Assembly: GCA_002503055.1 (NCBI GenBank)
Contig: DAQX01000026.1
Location: 47,671-111,670, forward strand
From: Euryarchaeota archaeon UBA86
GTDB lineage: Archaea > Thermoplasmatota > Poseidoniia > Poseidoniales > Thalassarchaeaceae
Direction of reading: 5' to 3'
Length of the DNA stretch: 64,000 nt
This document shows positions 26,829-35,895 of this stretch, piece after piece; the stretch's first letter is position 1, and every line of letters begins with the position of its first letter. The notes beneath the pieces were generated by a model. That model made no database searches. It was not told the origin of the DNA and was given only the letters and a program-made list of their open reading frames with translations. Position numbers and translations under genes: made by a program.

Positions 26829-28808
26829 ATGTCAAGTGTCGCTTCGGGGTGGTACGCACGCCTCGATCATGTATGTCCTGATCGTGTTGAGCAGCTCGAA
26901 AAGTGGATTGATTCTTGGGAAGAAGCTGTGCTCCACAGAATGCCAATTGCTGCCACTATGCCGGGCTCGTGGCCGACTCTTCCTGCCGGACTAATCTCAG
27001 ATCCTGGGGCGGTTCTAGAACACCTTCTGGCCCGACACGAGGCTGTTAGTGATGGTCGCTCACCAAGAGGTGCTTATTCCACCCCTGACAGATTGGTTCG
27101 TGCAGTTTTGGCTGACGAACTCAAGGGTCATTCGAAAAGCACCAAGGAGCCTCCCTCGACTCTCTCTTTGGCTGCAATGCCACCCGCATTCAGGGCTTAT
27201 GCCGAGAAGTTGAATCAAACCGCCCTCAGTGGCTCCGAGGAGGCTTCGGAAGGTGCCATTCTGGCTGGAGAGATTACTCGTACTGGTGTACCTATTCCTT
27301 TCTGTGATCCGGCGGCCTCTGGAGGAGTTGTCCCGAGCAGTTTGTTGAGAATCCACATTTCACGGTGTGAGAATTTGTCTGTGGAGCAAGCCCGCGAGGA
27401 TACTCTTCGACTACTGCGTGGCCTACAGATATCTGATCCATCGCGAATCGCGGTGACTTGTACTCGCAGACGAATCTTGTTGGTGCTTGCCCGCTCGGGA
27501 TTAGTAGACTTGCAGGGAGATGGAGATAGTGAGCGCATAGGCCGCAAAGAGGTTGAGGAGGTTCTGGAGTCTAGTGTTGTACAAGTCGATGCACTGAGAG
27601 ATAGTTGGCCATGGAAGGAGTCCCCTCGTCTGCTAGTCAGTAGACCTCCATGGCTTCGTATCAAGGATAGGTTCAGAGGTCATCTCGATGGCAGCGAGCT
27701 GAGGAAGAAATTGTCAAGGTCATTGCGTAACACTACTGAGAGTGACGGGAGTAAGAGATTCTCTGCTCTCAGGGGCAATGTGAATCTGTACAGGTTGTAC
27801 ATTGAGAGATCTTTGCAGCTTGTACGAGAAGGTGGAAAGGTCCGCATGATTGTTCCTGATACGGTCCTGAGAGAGAAGAGTAGTATTGCTCTCCGGAAGA
27901 TGATTGTAGAGCAGAATCAATGGATCTCCTCTTGGTGGATCCCTGAACCCCAGAGAATTTTCCCAGGAACCTCGCAGGGCGTTTCCGTAATCGGATTAGA
28001 GGTTGGTGGAAAGACTGAAATGATGACCAGTTTCGGGCCACTAAGAGCTGATGACATCTCAACCAAGACTGGCTTGGACAATAGTTCACCATTCATAGAA
28101 ATGGAGCGTGGCCCTTGGTCGGTTTGGACCGATATGACCTGGGCTGTCCCCCGCATGCCGCGCGATGATTTCTCTCGTAGAGCCGTACTCAAGGCGATTG
28201 GTGATCTAGCTGATCAGCCTAGACTCGGAGAGGAAGGTAACTGGCTCAACCCTAGTGATGAGCCGATTCGAGTCAGAGTTGGAGAAGTTGATCAATCGAA
28301 GTGGTCCTCGGACATCGGCTGTTGGAACGAAAGTAGTGATGGGGTCCCGTTCATCAGAGGTAGTCACTTCTTACTTGAAGACGGTAGAGTCAGTATCCGC
28401 CACCCGGCTTATGATGACAGCATCGAAGATGGTGCTACTGAGAGAACACATGCTCTCTGGGCTGGCCCAATAGAGGCCAAGGGGGTGTCTCGAGTTGCCT
28501 GTCAAGCTATTGTGAACGCTCAGAAGGAGCGTCGCCTTCGATGGGCTGTAGTGCCGCCCGACTGCGTGTTGGGGAACTCGGTAAATTACCTCGAATTACC
28601 AGAGGTTGTTCTAGATGGTCTGGCCGAAGAGCATGGTGGTGTGGATCAAGGCCTGCTGTCTCTAGCAGAGCAACTCAATTCTAATGTTCTGGACCTGTGG
28701 TCTAGGGCTTGGGCTGCTAACAACAATGTCAACAATTACGAGATCGAGAGTTTGCCTCTGCCGCCTCCTTCCACTGATGGTACCCTGAATTACGAATTGA
28801 GGCAGTAA
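26829..28808 (+). CDS. DNA N6-adenine methyltransferase-like protein with altered catalytic motifs
   Basis: 659 residues organised like Eco57I/type IIG-style methylases: GAYSTPDRLV near 80 (relatives read G-x-[FY]-x-TP), an AdoMet-site block CDPAASGG near 160, the catalytic region LVSRPPWLRIKDR near 270, then NLYRLYIERSLQLVREGGKVRMIVPDTVL. The second half, ending LAEQLNSNVLDLWSRAWAANNNVNNYEIESLPLP, resembles a target-recognition domain. Two key sites deviate. DPA-x-G-x-G has become DPAASGG, and the catalytic (N/D/S)PP(Y/F/W) has Arg in place of the catalytic residue (RPPW). It may therefore bind DNA without methylating it. No nuclease motif is visible and no restriction gene lies beside it. 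Confidence 0.75.
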   Translation: MSSVASGWYARLDHVCPDRVEQLEKWIDSWEEAVLHRMPIAATMPGSWPTLPAGLISDPGAVLEHLLARHEAVSDGRSPRGAYSTPDRLVRAVLADELKGHSKSTKEPPSTLSLAAMPPAFRAYAEKLNQTALSGSEEASEGAILAGEITRTGVPIPFCDPAASGGVVPSSLLRIHISRCENLSVEQAREDTLRLLRGLQISDPSRIAVTCTRRRILLVLARSGLVDLQGDGDSERIGRKEVEEVLESSVVQVDALRDSWPWKESPRLLVSRPPWLRIKDRFRGHLDGSELRKKLSRSLRNTTESDGSKRFSALRGNVNLYRLYIERSLQLVREGGKVRMIVPDTVLREKSSIALRKMIVEQNQWISSWWIPEPQRIFPGTSQGVSVIGLEVGGKTEMMTSFGPLRADDISTKTGLDNSSPFIEMERGPWSVWTDMTWAVPRMPRDDFSRRAVLKAIGDLADQPRLGEEGNWLNPSDEPIRVRVGEVDQSKWSSDIGCWNESSDGVPFIRGSHFLLEDGRVSIRHPAYDDSIEDGATERTHALWAGPIEAKGVSRVACQAIVNAQKERRLRWAVVPPDCVLGNSVNYLELPEVVLDGLAEEHGGVDQGLLSLAEQLNSNVLDLWSRAWAANNNVNNYEIESLPLPPPSTDGTLNYELRQ

Positions 28809-28949
28809 AATCTCTACTTTGAGTCATTTCTAGGAAAAATAATTCCATTTACCTGCGAAATTACTGCATATGACCAAACACTCTATTATCCTAAGGCTCA
28901 GTAAGCGGAGCATTCCATCGCGCAAGCATTGGCATAAGAGGCAGAAGTA

Positions 28950-29510
28950 ATGGGAATCAATCCAAAGATTGGCATCACCGGACTGCCTCGCTCAGGCAAG
29001 TCAGCCGTACTGGACAAGGTCGTCAGTATGCTCGCCGAAGAACAAGGTGCGGGTTCTGAAATTAGTGTCATTGGTGGGATGAGAAGTGAAGCCATCATTG
29101 AGAACGGTGAGCGTGTTGGTTACGCCTGCATAGACATCGCCACAGGAGAAAGTGGGGTGATGGCTCATCGAGAGATAGACTCTCGAAACAGAATTCTCGG
29201 ATATGGAATAGATCCTACTGAAATCGATAGGGTCGGTGTTCCGGCCATCCGCAACGCGATTGGGAACTGCGAGGTGTTGGTAATTGATGAGGTGGGTAAG
29301 TTCACCGTAGAGAGTGAAGGATTCGTTGATGCAGTCAGGGAGGCTTTGGAATACGATATGCCCACACTGTTGACCCTACACAAGAAGAGTCGTCATCCAC
29401 TCCTACAAGACATACGAAGAAGAGATGATGGGCGCATTCTAGAAGTCACTCCAGTCAACAGGGCCCTGCTTCCATACAAGGTACTCAAGCTGATTAGCGA
29501 GAAGCCATGA
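28950..29510 (+). CDS. THEP1-type nucleoside-triphosphatase
   Basis: 186 residues. The N-terminal P-loop GITGLPRSGKSAVLDKV is followed by VIGGMRSEAIIENGERVGYACIDIATGESGVMAH, a pattern specific to THEP1-like NTPases, and a Walker B strand VLVIDEVGKFTVES near 110. The family hydrolyses several nucleoside triphosphates and its cellular role is unclear. It is the first gene of a rightward run (NTPase, membrane protein, gcvH, rnhA). The 140 bases before it hold AT-rich stretches but no box I can place firmly. Confidence 0.88.
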   Translation: MGINPKIGITGLPRSGKSAVLDKVVSMLAEEQGAGSEISVIGGMRSEAIIENGERVGYACIDIATGESGVMAHREIDSRNRILGYGIDPTEIDRVGVPAIRNAIGNCEVLVIDEVGKFTVESEGFVDAVREALEYDMPTLLTLHKKSRHPLLQDIRRRDDGRILEVTPVNRALLPYKVLKLISEKP

Positions 29511-29550
29511 ATCTGCGGTCAAGTTATGCGTGGAATGCCGTTGCGCATCC

Positions 29551-29925
29551 ATGGATTCACCGGCTGGTCGAACTCGCAGAGTTCTGATAGGCTTCGCAGT
29601 TCCGTTGTACATACTAACCGCTCTCTCGCTCGCAGAGGGTAGGATTTCGTTACTTTCCGACGAATCGCCAGTAGATTCCTCACTCGCTCCCCTATTTGCT
29701 GGGCTCGCGATTCTGGCCACCCTGCTCCAGGCATACATCGGCTGGCTAGGAGATAAATCTCATGGCTCCTCAAGATTGGATTCCCTGATTAGTCGCGAGG
29801 AAGAGGGTGAGATGCTCCAGAGGCTGCGCCGGGAGCAGCATGAAGCGGATGTTGCCAGCATGGGTTCTGCATGGGCAGAAATGGAAAAGGAGCACCTAGA
29901 GAAGTCACTAGGAGAGGAAGAGTGA
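29551..29925 (+). CDS. Small two-helix membrane protein
   Basis: 124 residues from the ATG at 29551 (an earlier in-frame ATG is at 29530). Two membrane segments are visible, RVLIGFAVPLYILTALSLA and APLFAGLAILATLLQAYIGWL, then a charged cytoplasmic tail of about 50 residues with a predicted amphipathic helix (EEEGEMLQRLRREQHEADV). I do not recognise a family. It lies between the NTPase and gcvH genes on the same strand. Confidence 0.6.
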   Translation: MDSPAGRTRRVLIGFAVPLYILTALSLAEGRISLLSDESPVDSSLAPLFAGLAILATLLQAYIGWLGDKSHGSSRLDSLISREEEGEMLQRLRREQHEADVASMGSAWAEMEKEHLEKSLGEEE

Positions 29926-29972
29926 GTATCGAAACCTTCACCCCCTGAATGCATTACCGAGGTACGAGAAAT

Positions 29973-30356
29973 ATGAGTGAAGTACCAGACAACCTGCATT
30001 ACACCGAGTCTCACGAGTGGATTAGAATCGAAGGTGACAAGGTAATAGTGGGCATCACCGACTACGCCCAAGATGCATTGACTGATGTGGTTTGGGTCGA
30101 ATTGGCTGAGATAGGTGCCAAGATAGGTGCCATGGAGCCATGTGCTAGTGTCGAGTCGGTCAAATCAGTCAGTGAAATCTATGCACCGGTCGCTGGAGAA
30201 ATTGTTGAGTCCAATGAGGCTCTGGAGGACGCTCCTGAGATAATCAATCAGGACCCGTATGGTGAGGGTTGGATTTTCGCCCTGAGGATGGACGATGCTT
30301 CTCAGATTGAAGGTCTGCTTGATGCGGCTACATACTCCGGTCTGATTGGAGACTGA
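29973..30356 (+). CDS. gcvH: Glycine cleavage system H protein
   Basis: 127 residues from the ATG at 29973 (MSEVPDNLHYTESHEW, the usual N-terminus); an ATG at 29949 is in frame. GcvH carries a lipoyl arm on a lysine and shuttles the aminomethyl group in glycine cleavage. The lipoylation site is the Lys in ASVESVKSVSEIYAP. PEIINQDPYGEGWIFAL is the second family block. No gcvT, gcvP or lipoate ligase gene is nearby, so it is either separated from its complex or serves as a lipoate carrier. It sits three bases before rnhA. Confidence 0.93.
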   Translation: MSEVPDNLHYTESHEWIRIEGDKVIVGITDYAQDALTDVVWVELAEIGAKIGAMEPCASVESVKSVSEIYAPVAGEIVESNEALEDAPEIINQDPYGEGWIFALRMDDASQIEGLLDAATYSGLIGD

Positions 30357-30358
30357 AG

Positions 30359-30895
30359 ATGGTGGATTCACCCCTACACATCTATGTCGATGGGTCGTGT
30401 GAAGAGAACCGAAATGTCACAGCAAGCACCCCTGCTGGATGGGGTTTCTGTGTAGTGGACGGTGATAGTGGGATTGGCCGTGGGAGCGGGGATGTCATCG
30501 CCGAGCGTTCAGGACCGGTAGTTACAGATCCTTCAAAGAATGGGTACCTAGGAGCAGAAGTTGGTTCGAACAACACAGCAGAACTCACCGCGATTGCTCA
30601 TGCAGCCAGATGGATACTAAGTCAACCAGAGGGCGGAGTTGTAGTAATCAGGGGAGATTCACAATACGCTCTCAATATTGCCTCAGGAGAGTGGCGGGCT
30701 AAGGCCAACCAAGATCTGGCCGAGTCAGTGAGGGTTTTGTGGCAGGAGGTGGATTCTGTACGAGGTTTGAGGGGCGAGCATGTTCGCGCTCACCGAGGAC
30801 ACAGGTGGAACGAGAGAGCAGACCATCTCGCTTTCAGGGCGATGCAGGGAGATTCTCCTCTGCCATTGCAATTCTGGAAGCCTGGTCGGCGCTGA
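30359..30895 (+). CDS. rnhA: Ribonuclease HI
   Basis: It degrades the RNA strand of RNA-DNA hybrids. All four active-site acidic residues can be placed: Asp in IYVDGSCEEN, Glu in GSNNTAELTAI, Asp in VIRGDSQYALNI and Asp in NERADHLAF. HVRAHRGHRWNERAD is the usual end of the fold. The 178-residue length includes an insertion of about 25 residues between the first two sites (GPVVTDPSKNGYLGAEV). There is no N-terminal hybrid-binding domain. It starts two bases after the gcvH stop and ends one base before the convergent membrane gene. Confidence 0.93.
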   Translation: MVDSPLHIYVDGSCEENRNVTASTPAGWGFCVVDGDSGIGRGSGDVIAERSGPVVTDPSKNGYLGAEVGSNNTAELTAIAHAARWILSQPEGGVVVIRGDSQYALNIASGEWRAKANQDLAESVRVLWQEVDSVRGLRGEHVRAHRGHRWNERADHLAFRAMQGDSPLPLQFWKPGRR

Positions 30896-31312
30896 CTATT
30901 CCGAATCTGAAAGCGTGCCTACGCTAAGATAGACATAGGCTCCATTTAGCAAGGCCAGTAGTCCGACAAGAGTCAGAATAAGGCCTGTTGGTTTAGGTAG
31001 TGCTTCTTCGACAACATTTCCTGCTAACCATGCTGCAGCGATAATCGCAAGTCCTGCCGCTATCACACTTCTGGAAGAGCCTTCGGGATCCTGCCAAAGA
31101 TCCATCCAAGGAACCAGACCTTTGCGCTTGAAGGTCAGCCTGTACCAAGCGGCGTATAGGAAAACAAGACCAGTTAGCCCGATTATGCCCAAAGTGAATG
31201 ACTCAGCATCCCATGGCCCTGCGGGAGCCAATTTCACTGTCAGGGTGTTGAGTAGCAAGATGCTGCCGATGGCTGCGTGGGCCCTCCATTCAGGTCCGGC
31301 CTGGTCCTCCAT
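30896..31312 (-). CDS. Small four-helix membrane protein
   Basis: 138 residues from the ATG at 31312 (an upstream ATG at 31363 is in frame but adds a non-hydrophobic stretch). Four hydrophobic segments are visible: HAAIGSILLLNTLTVKLA, TLGIIGLTGLVFLYAAWY, SVIAAGLAIIAAAWLAGNVV and LILTLVGLLALLNGAYVYLS. I know no family for it. It is divergent from the PLP dehydratase gene and ends against rnhA. Confidence 0.6.
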   Translation of the reverse strand: MEDQAGPEWRAHAAIGSILLLNTLTVKLAPAGPWDAESFTLGIIGLTGLVFLYAAWYRLTFKRKGLVPWMDLWQDPEGSSRSVIAAGLAIIAAAWLAGNVVEEALPKPTGLILTLVGLLALLNGAYVYLSVGTLSDSE

Positions 31313-31387
31313 GCAAGGACGAGGTGGTGTCTGCGCTTGAAATCCGCGCAGCGATGGAGTCATGAGTGACCTCTCGCAGCGAGATTC

Positions 31388-32332
31388 GTGGAGTATTCAA
31401 TCAGTATCGAAGATGTCTTCGCCGCCGCAGCCAGATTGGATGGGATTGTGAAGCGTACTCCCGTGGTATCAGCCGAGGGTATTGACAAAATTGCAGGTAG
31501 ACAGGTACTGATGAAGTGCGAGAATCTGCAGCATATTGGGGCGTTCAAGTTCAGAGGGGCAACAAATGCTGTGATTATGCTTGGTGATGCGGCCGAGAAA
31601 GGCGTATGCACCCACAGTAGTGGTAATCATGCACAAGCTCTCTCAATGGCAGCTAAGAATAGAGGAGTCGATGCGTACATTGTGATGCCAAAAACCGCAC
31701 CTAGAGTCAAGGTTCTCGGAGTTAAGAATCAAGGTGCTGAGTTAACTTTCTGTGAGCCCACTCTAGAGGCTAGAGAAGCTACTGCCGGAGAAATCATCGA
31801 TAGAACCGGGGCCGCTCTGGTTCATCCATACGATAACCCGGATGTGATTGCTGGCCAGGGAACAGCCGCCCTCGAGTTCTTCCAACAGGCCGGTGAACTC
31901 GATGCCGTTGTCTCACCAGTGGGAGGTGGCGGGTTGATGTCCGGGACCAGTGTTGCCATTAGGGCATTGACCCCCGAGGCCCGAATTTTCGGTGCTGAGC
32001 CAGAGGGAGCAGATGATGCTGCAAGATCTCTAGAGGCGGATGAATTCCTGCCACAGACTGGTCCTGACACGATTTGTGATGGTCTTCTTACTAGTATGGG
32101 TGAGCACACCTGGCCGATTATTAGGGATCATCTGGAAACTATTGTCAGGGTCTCAGACGAGGAGGTGGTCGAGGCGATGCGTTTGATTTTGGATAATTTA
32201 GGAATGGTCGTCGAGCCCAGTGGTGCGGCCTCTCTAGCCGCTGTCCTCACTCCTGAGTTCAAGGAACTGGAAGGAATTGACAGAGTCGGTGTGATTCTCT
32301 CAGGAGGGAATGTCGATTCCCTTCCGTTTTGA
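31388..32332 (+). CDS. Threonine/serine dehydratase-family PLP enzyme
   Basis: 314 residues of fold-type II PLP enzyme, related to threonine ammonia-lyase and serine racemase. The PLP lysine is in the block [33 protein letters not shown] binds substrate, and [15 protein letters not shown] is the phosphate-binding glycine loop. There is no C-terminal regulatory ACT domain, so it is the short, non-allosteric form. The likely reaction is threonine to 2-oxobutyrate or serine to pyruvate. The start codon is GTG at 31388. Its 3' end overlaps the next gene by 23 bases. Confidence 0.9.
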   Translation: MEYSISIEDVFAAAARLDGIVKRTPVVSAEGIDKIAGRQVLMKCENLQHIGAFKFRGATNAVIMLGDAAEKGVCTHSSGNHAQALSMAAKNRGVDAYIVMPKTAPRVKVLGVKNQGAELTFCEPTLEAREATAGEIIDRTGAALVHPYDNPDVIAGQGTAALEFFQQAGELDAVVSPVGGGGLMSGTSVAIRALTPEARIFGAEPEGADDAARSLEADEFLPQTGPDTICDGLLTSMGEHTWPIIRDHLETIVRVSDEEVVEAMRLILDNLGMVVEPSGAASLAAVLTPEFKELEGIDRVGVILSGGNVDSLPF

Positions 32333-34163
32333 TGATAATATAGAGGTAGAGAAGTTGAGTGGAATTAGGACTAGAGCGGTGTTGCTGGTCTTGGTATTCG
32401 CCTCGGCGCCACTATCGGGGTGTCTTGGTAGCCAGACAGAGAAGCCTGAGCCCGAGGATAATCACTGGCTTCCTGATGTAGAAGATAGATCTGGTATGAT
32501 TTACAGAGCAGACGATGTTTTCTCTAGAGTCTCTTGGAATGGTTCCCATCTGATTGACGAGGTTCGCTCGGTTTATGTCCCAGTGCCAGAAATCGATGCT
32601 TCAGATGGTGGTGCAGGAGTAACTGGCGGGGCCGAGGTTCACCTTGGTCTGTGGTTGCCCGTAATCGAGGGGTGCGACTGGGGGGCGGCAGAGGTTCCCG
32701 AAGATTGCAAGGTTCCGGTTCTAGCCGAGATAGGCCCCTACTACAATGATGGAGATGTAGACGCATTGACACCCGCCGACCGTCTCGGACGATTTCTAAT
32801 CGAGAATTTCGTTCCTCATGGATATGGAGTGGCTCAGGTCTCCGTCTTCGGGACGGGTGAGTCGAACCATTGTATGGATCTGATGGGGTATGATGAGCAG
32901 GCAGGAATCAAGGCGGCTGTGGACTGGCTTGGGACTCAGCCGTGGTCAAATGGTCGTGTTGGTGCAATTGGTAAGTCGTACGACGGTAGTACACCATGGA
33001 ATGCCGCTGCTGCGGGATCCGATTATCTCGCCACCATCGTGCCTATGTCGGGTCTGATAGGTGTTCATGATTTGATGTGGAGAAACGGTAGCATGGAGTT
33101 TCGAGGGGCAATCATGCACAACGGTGTCTACGGTTCTTTTGGGCTTGATGGAGACTCCGGAGATATTGAGAACGCATGTGAGGGGTATCTGGAAGGATAT
33201 TACGCAGGACCTGCTGCTTACATGACCGGTGACAACCTAGCTTGGCTAGGCTCGGATTACTGGGAAGAGCGGCATTTCCTCACACCTGCGCTAGATGTTT
33301 ACGAGGGATCGATATACATCATTCACGGAATGCAAGATTGGAATGTGGACCCTCATATGGCGTTCCCTGTACATCAGATGTCAATTGATGCTGGGTTCGA
33401 TGTCAAGGGGCTGTATGGACAATGGGGTCACGACTATCCAGACCGTGTGAGTGGGCACTCGGGTTTGTCTAGCGGGCGGGGGGCCGAGGCATATCCGTAC
33501 ACACTGAGATGGGATTGGGCAGATGATTTGCTGGAATGGTTCGATTACTACCTTCGAGATATTGGCCCACAACCGAGGCTGATTGCCGAGATTCAGGACA
33601 ATATGGGCGGCTGGAGAGTTGAGTCGACCTATCCGCCCGAGGATGTTGAGTGGATGATGATAGGTATGGATGAGTGTGAAATCCTGCTTGGTGGGTCTAC
33701 TGTGACTTCAAGCAGCCAGACCAGAATTGAATGTCCAGTGTTCGAGCAAGAGACTCGCATAGTGGGAACTCCAACTTTCCATGTCGAGGCGCAGATAGGA
33801 CTGTTTGCAACCTCTGGGCATCTATTCGTGGAAATGGTAAGAACTTCTGACGAGATGCATCTCGGGCATGCTGTAATGGATTTGCGATTTCATGCGGGTG
33901 GCAAGGAAGGTGAAACATTGTTTCCAGGAAGTACTGTCATTGCGAAGATGGAGTTCTTCGGAATGGATGTTGTAGTGCCTGCAGGCGATGGTGTGACTCT
34001 ACTGATTACTCAAACTGGAGAGGATTATGTGCCTAGTCCGGTATCGGCACAGCCAGTCTCAATATCGCTCGACTCGATGAGTATTCTAGGTCTGTCGACA
34101 ATCAATCGAACCTGTTCTGACCTGTTCTTACCGCCAATGCAAGAAGCGTATCCATTTTGCTGA
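32310..34163 (+). CDS. S15 (X-Pro dipeptidyl-peptidase/CocE) family lipoprotein
   Basis: 617 residues. A hydrophobic segment ending in lipobox LSGC (Cys about residue 38) indicates a lipid-anchored exported protein. The alpha/beta hydrolase triad can be placed: Ser in AIGKSYDGS (about 223), Asp in [12 protein letters not shown] (about 340) and His in [10 protein letters not shown] (about 374). The C-terminal part is the beta-rich domain usual in this family. Relatives remove N-terminal X-Pro dipeptides or hydrolyse esters; an extracellular peptidase role suits a heterotroph degrading protein. It overlaps the upstream PLP enzyme gene, so they are probably co-transcribed. Confidence 0.85.
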   Translation: MSIPFRFDDNIEVEKLSGIRTRAVLLVLVFASAPLSGCLGSQTEKPEPEDNHWLPDVEDRSGMIYRADDVFSRVSWNGSHLIDEVRSVYVPVPEIDASDGGAGVTGGAEVHLGLWLPVIEGCDWGAAEVPEDCKVPVLAEIGPYYNDGDVDALTPADRLGRFLIENFVPHGYGVAQVSVFGTGESNHCMDLMGYDEQAGIKAAVDWLGTQPWSNGRVGAIGKSYDGSTPWNAAAAGSDYLATIVPMSGLIGVHDLMWRNGSMEFRGAIMHNGVYGSFGLDGDSGDIENACEGYLEGYYAGPAAYMTGDNLAWLGSDYWEERHFLTPALDVYEGSIYIIHGMQDWNVDPHMAFPVHQMSIDAGFDVKGLYGQWGHDYPDRVSGHSGLSSGRGAEAYPYTLRWDWADDLLEWFDYYLRDIGPQPRLIAEIQDNMGGWRVESTYPPEDVEWMMIGMDECEILLGGSTVTSSSQTRIECPVFEQETRIVGTPTFHVEAQIGLFATSGHLFVEMVRTSDEMHLGHAVMDLRFHAGGKEGETLFPGSTVIAKMEFFGMDVVVPAGDGVTLLITQTGEDYVPSPVSAQPVSISLDSMSILGLSTINRTCSDLFLPPMQEAYPFC

Positions 34164-34203
34164 GTCAACTAATAGGGCACCCTATGAAACAGGAAATTAT
34201 GGA

Positions 34204-34273
34204 GCACGGGCCGGGATTTGCACCCGGGTCCACGGATCTGCAGTCCGTTGCATAGCTACTCTGCCACCCGTGC
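34204..34273 (-). tRNA. tRNA-Cys (GCA)
   Basis: On the minus strand a full cloverleaf can be drawn: acceptor stem GCACGGG/CCCGTGC, anticodon stem ACGGA/TCCGT around loop CTGCAGA with anticodon GCA, and a T stem CCGGG/CCCGG with loop TGCAAAT. Length is 70 bases without an encoded CCA or intron. It lies alone between the peptidase and aminotransferase genes. Confidence 0.95.
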
Positions 34274-34342
34274 AGCGACCTCCCGAGCCGAGAGCCCCCC
34301 TTGAAGGGTATGTTCATCTCCTTTGAGCCACCCGTAGACGGT

Positions 34343-35476
34343 ATGCCTCGTATCTCATCACGGTATGAGGGACTTGGTGTGGGGTTCGCTCCATACCTGC
34401 AACCTCCTGGACCAGGAGTGGTCAGATGGACGGTAGGTGAGCCTGGATTCGATACTCCCGACGAGGTGATTGAGGAGACAATTTCGGCCCTCAAAGACGG
34501 CGAGACAAAGTATACTCGAGGCGCAGGCTCGATGGAGCTATGTCAAGCAGTATCTGACTACCTAGCTAAGCATCACGGTATTGATGTCGGTGCAGAAGAT
34601 GTGGTGATTACTCCTGGGGCCAAGCAGGCTCTCCTATACTCCTTCCTGATGACAACCATGCCCGGAGATGAAGCAATTCTACTAGCCCCCGCTTGGGCTT
34701 CTTATGAGCCGATGCTCAAACTAATTGGTGCGGTTCCGGTTAATGTGCCAGTACGGCGAGACAATTTCCATCCAGACATGGATGCAATTAGAGGAGCGAT
34801 AACCGACAAGACTCGAATGATTCTCATCAACTCCCCGTGCAATCCTACTGGGGCTGTATTTACTCCCGAAGAGTTGCAGGAGATTGTTGACATAGCAGTG
34901 GAGCATGATCTGTGGATTGTCTCAGACGAAATCTACGCGAGGTTGGTCTGGATGGATTATCCTCATGTCTCTCCTTACGCTCTACCGGGAGGAGGGGATC
35001 GGACTCTAATCGTCAATGGTTGGTCGAAGTCATGGGCCATGACTGGTATGCGACTTGGTTTCCTAACCGGTCCCTCCAATGCGATGAAATCCGGAGTCAA
35101 AAGTCAGGCCAACTCTGCCTCTCATGTCCCTACTTTCTTGATGCGAGCAGCTGCCGTCGCTCTAGGTTGTGATGACTCTGTTGAGATGTTCAATAGCGAG
35201 TATATCAAGCGCCGTGAGATAATGACAGATGGCCTCTCTGAGATTCCCGGTTTGAGGGTTGTCGAGCCTGAGGGAGCGTTCTATGTATTCGTCGATGTCA
35301 CAGGTACTGGGATGACTGACATCGAGTTCGCTGATGGGGCTTTGGAAGCGGGGGTTCAACTCATTCCAGCATCACTAATTACTGGTGGTGCTGGTTTCGT
35401 ACGCATCTCGTATGCTGCTGACGAAGAGGCAATTCACGAGGGTTTGCGCAGGCTGAAGGCTTGGCTACTTGATTAG
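34343..35476 (+). CDS. Class I/II aminotransferase (aspartate aminotransferase-like)
   Basis: A fold-type I PLP enzyme, 377 residues from the ATG at 34343; the N-terminus MPRISSRYEGL fits the family, and the earlier ATG at 34301 is less likely. Motifs: VGEPGFDTPDEV, YTRGAGSMELCQAV, the cofactor-binding NSPCNPTGAVF and SDEIYARLVW, and the PLP lysine in NGWSKSWAMTGMRLG. Arg in FVRISYAADEE binds the carboxylate. The amino-acid specificity cannot be read from sequence. It is followed closely by the S-adenosylmethionine decarboxylase gene. Confidence 0.92.
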   Translation: MPRISSRYEGLGVGFAPYLQPPGPGVVRWTVGEPGFDTPDEVIEETISALKDGETKYTRGAGSMELCQAVSDYLAKHHGIDVGAEDVVITPGAKQALLYSFLMTTMPGDEAILLAPAWASYEPMLKLIGAVPVNVPVRRDNFHPDMDAIRGAITDKTRMILINSPCNPTGAVFTPEELQEIVDIAVEHDLWIVSDEIYARLVWMDYPHVSPYALPGGGDRTLIVNGWSKSWAMTGMRLGFLTGPSNAMKSGVKSQANSASHVPTFLMRAAAVALGCDDSVEMFNSEYIKRREIMTDGLSEIPGLRVVEPEGAFYVFVDVTGTGMTDIEFADGALEAGVQLIPASLITGGAGFVRISYAADEEAIHEGLRRLKAWLLD

Positions 35477-35511
35477 TCACCTTGAAATCGGCAAATCAAC
35501 GAGGTCTCCAT

Positions 35512-35886
35512 ATGGGCGGCGCTGATGCACGTGGCGGACATGTTGTCCTCGACTACATCCAATACTCGCCGCCCGTCGAGAGAGATGGTGATTGGATGCT
35601 ACAGTTGTTGAGGGACTGTGTCCATAGAGCTGGCGTCAGAGAAGTCCACTCTCATGTGGAGCAATTCGATGGAACTGAGAGTCCGCCTGGGTTCGCCGCT
35701 GTCGTGCTAATAGACGAGAGTCATGTCAGTGCGCACTGTTACTCCGAGAGTGGTCTACTGGCAATTGATATCTTCACCTGCGGAGATAGTGATCCGGTTG
35801 CTCTCGCAGATGACATTCATCGTGGGGTTGCGGAAGCTGTACCCAGAATTGAGTTGGCGGGAAGGAAAGTGCTCGACAGGTTCTGA
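35512..35886 (+). CDS. speD: S-adenosylmethionine decarboxylase proenzyme
   Basis: It makes decarboxylated S-adenosylmethionine, the aminopropyl donor for spermidine. The self-cleavage site is in LIDESHVSAHCYSESG, where the serine after ESH-type glutamate becomes the pyruvoyl group. DIFTCGD with its conserved Cys and VHSHVEQFDG are also present. At about 124 residues it is the short prokaryotic class. The reading frame opens with TTG at 35482, but the ATG at 35512 gives a family-like N-terminus (MGGADARGGHVVLDY). Ten bases separate it from the deoxyhypusine synthase-family gene. Confidence 0.9.
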   Translation: MGGADARGGHVVLDYIQYSPPVERDGDWMLQLLRDCVHRAGVREVHSHVEQFDGTESPPGFAAVVLIDESHVSAHCYSESGLLAIDIFTCGDSDPVALADDIHRGVAEAVPRIELAGRKVLDRF

Positions 35887-35895
35887 GGTGTGTGT

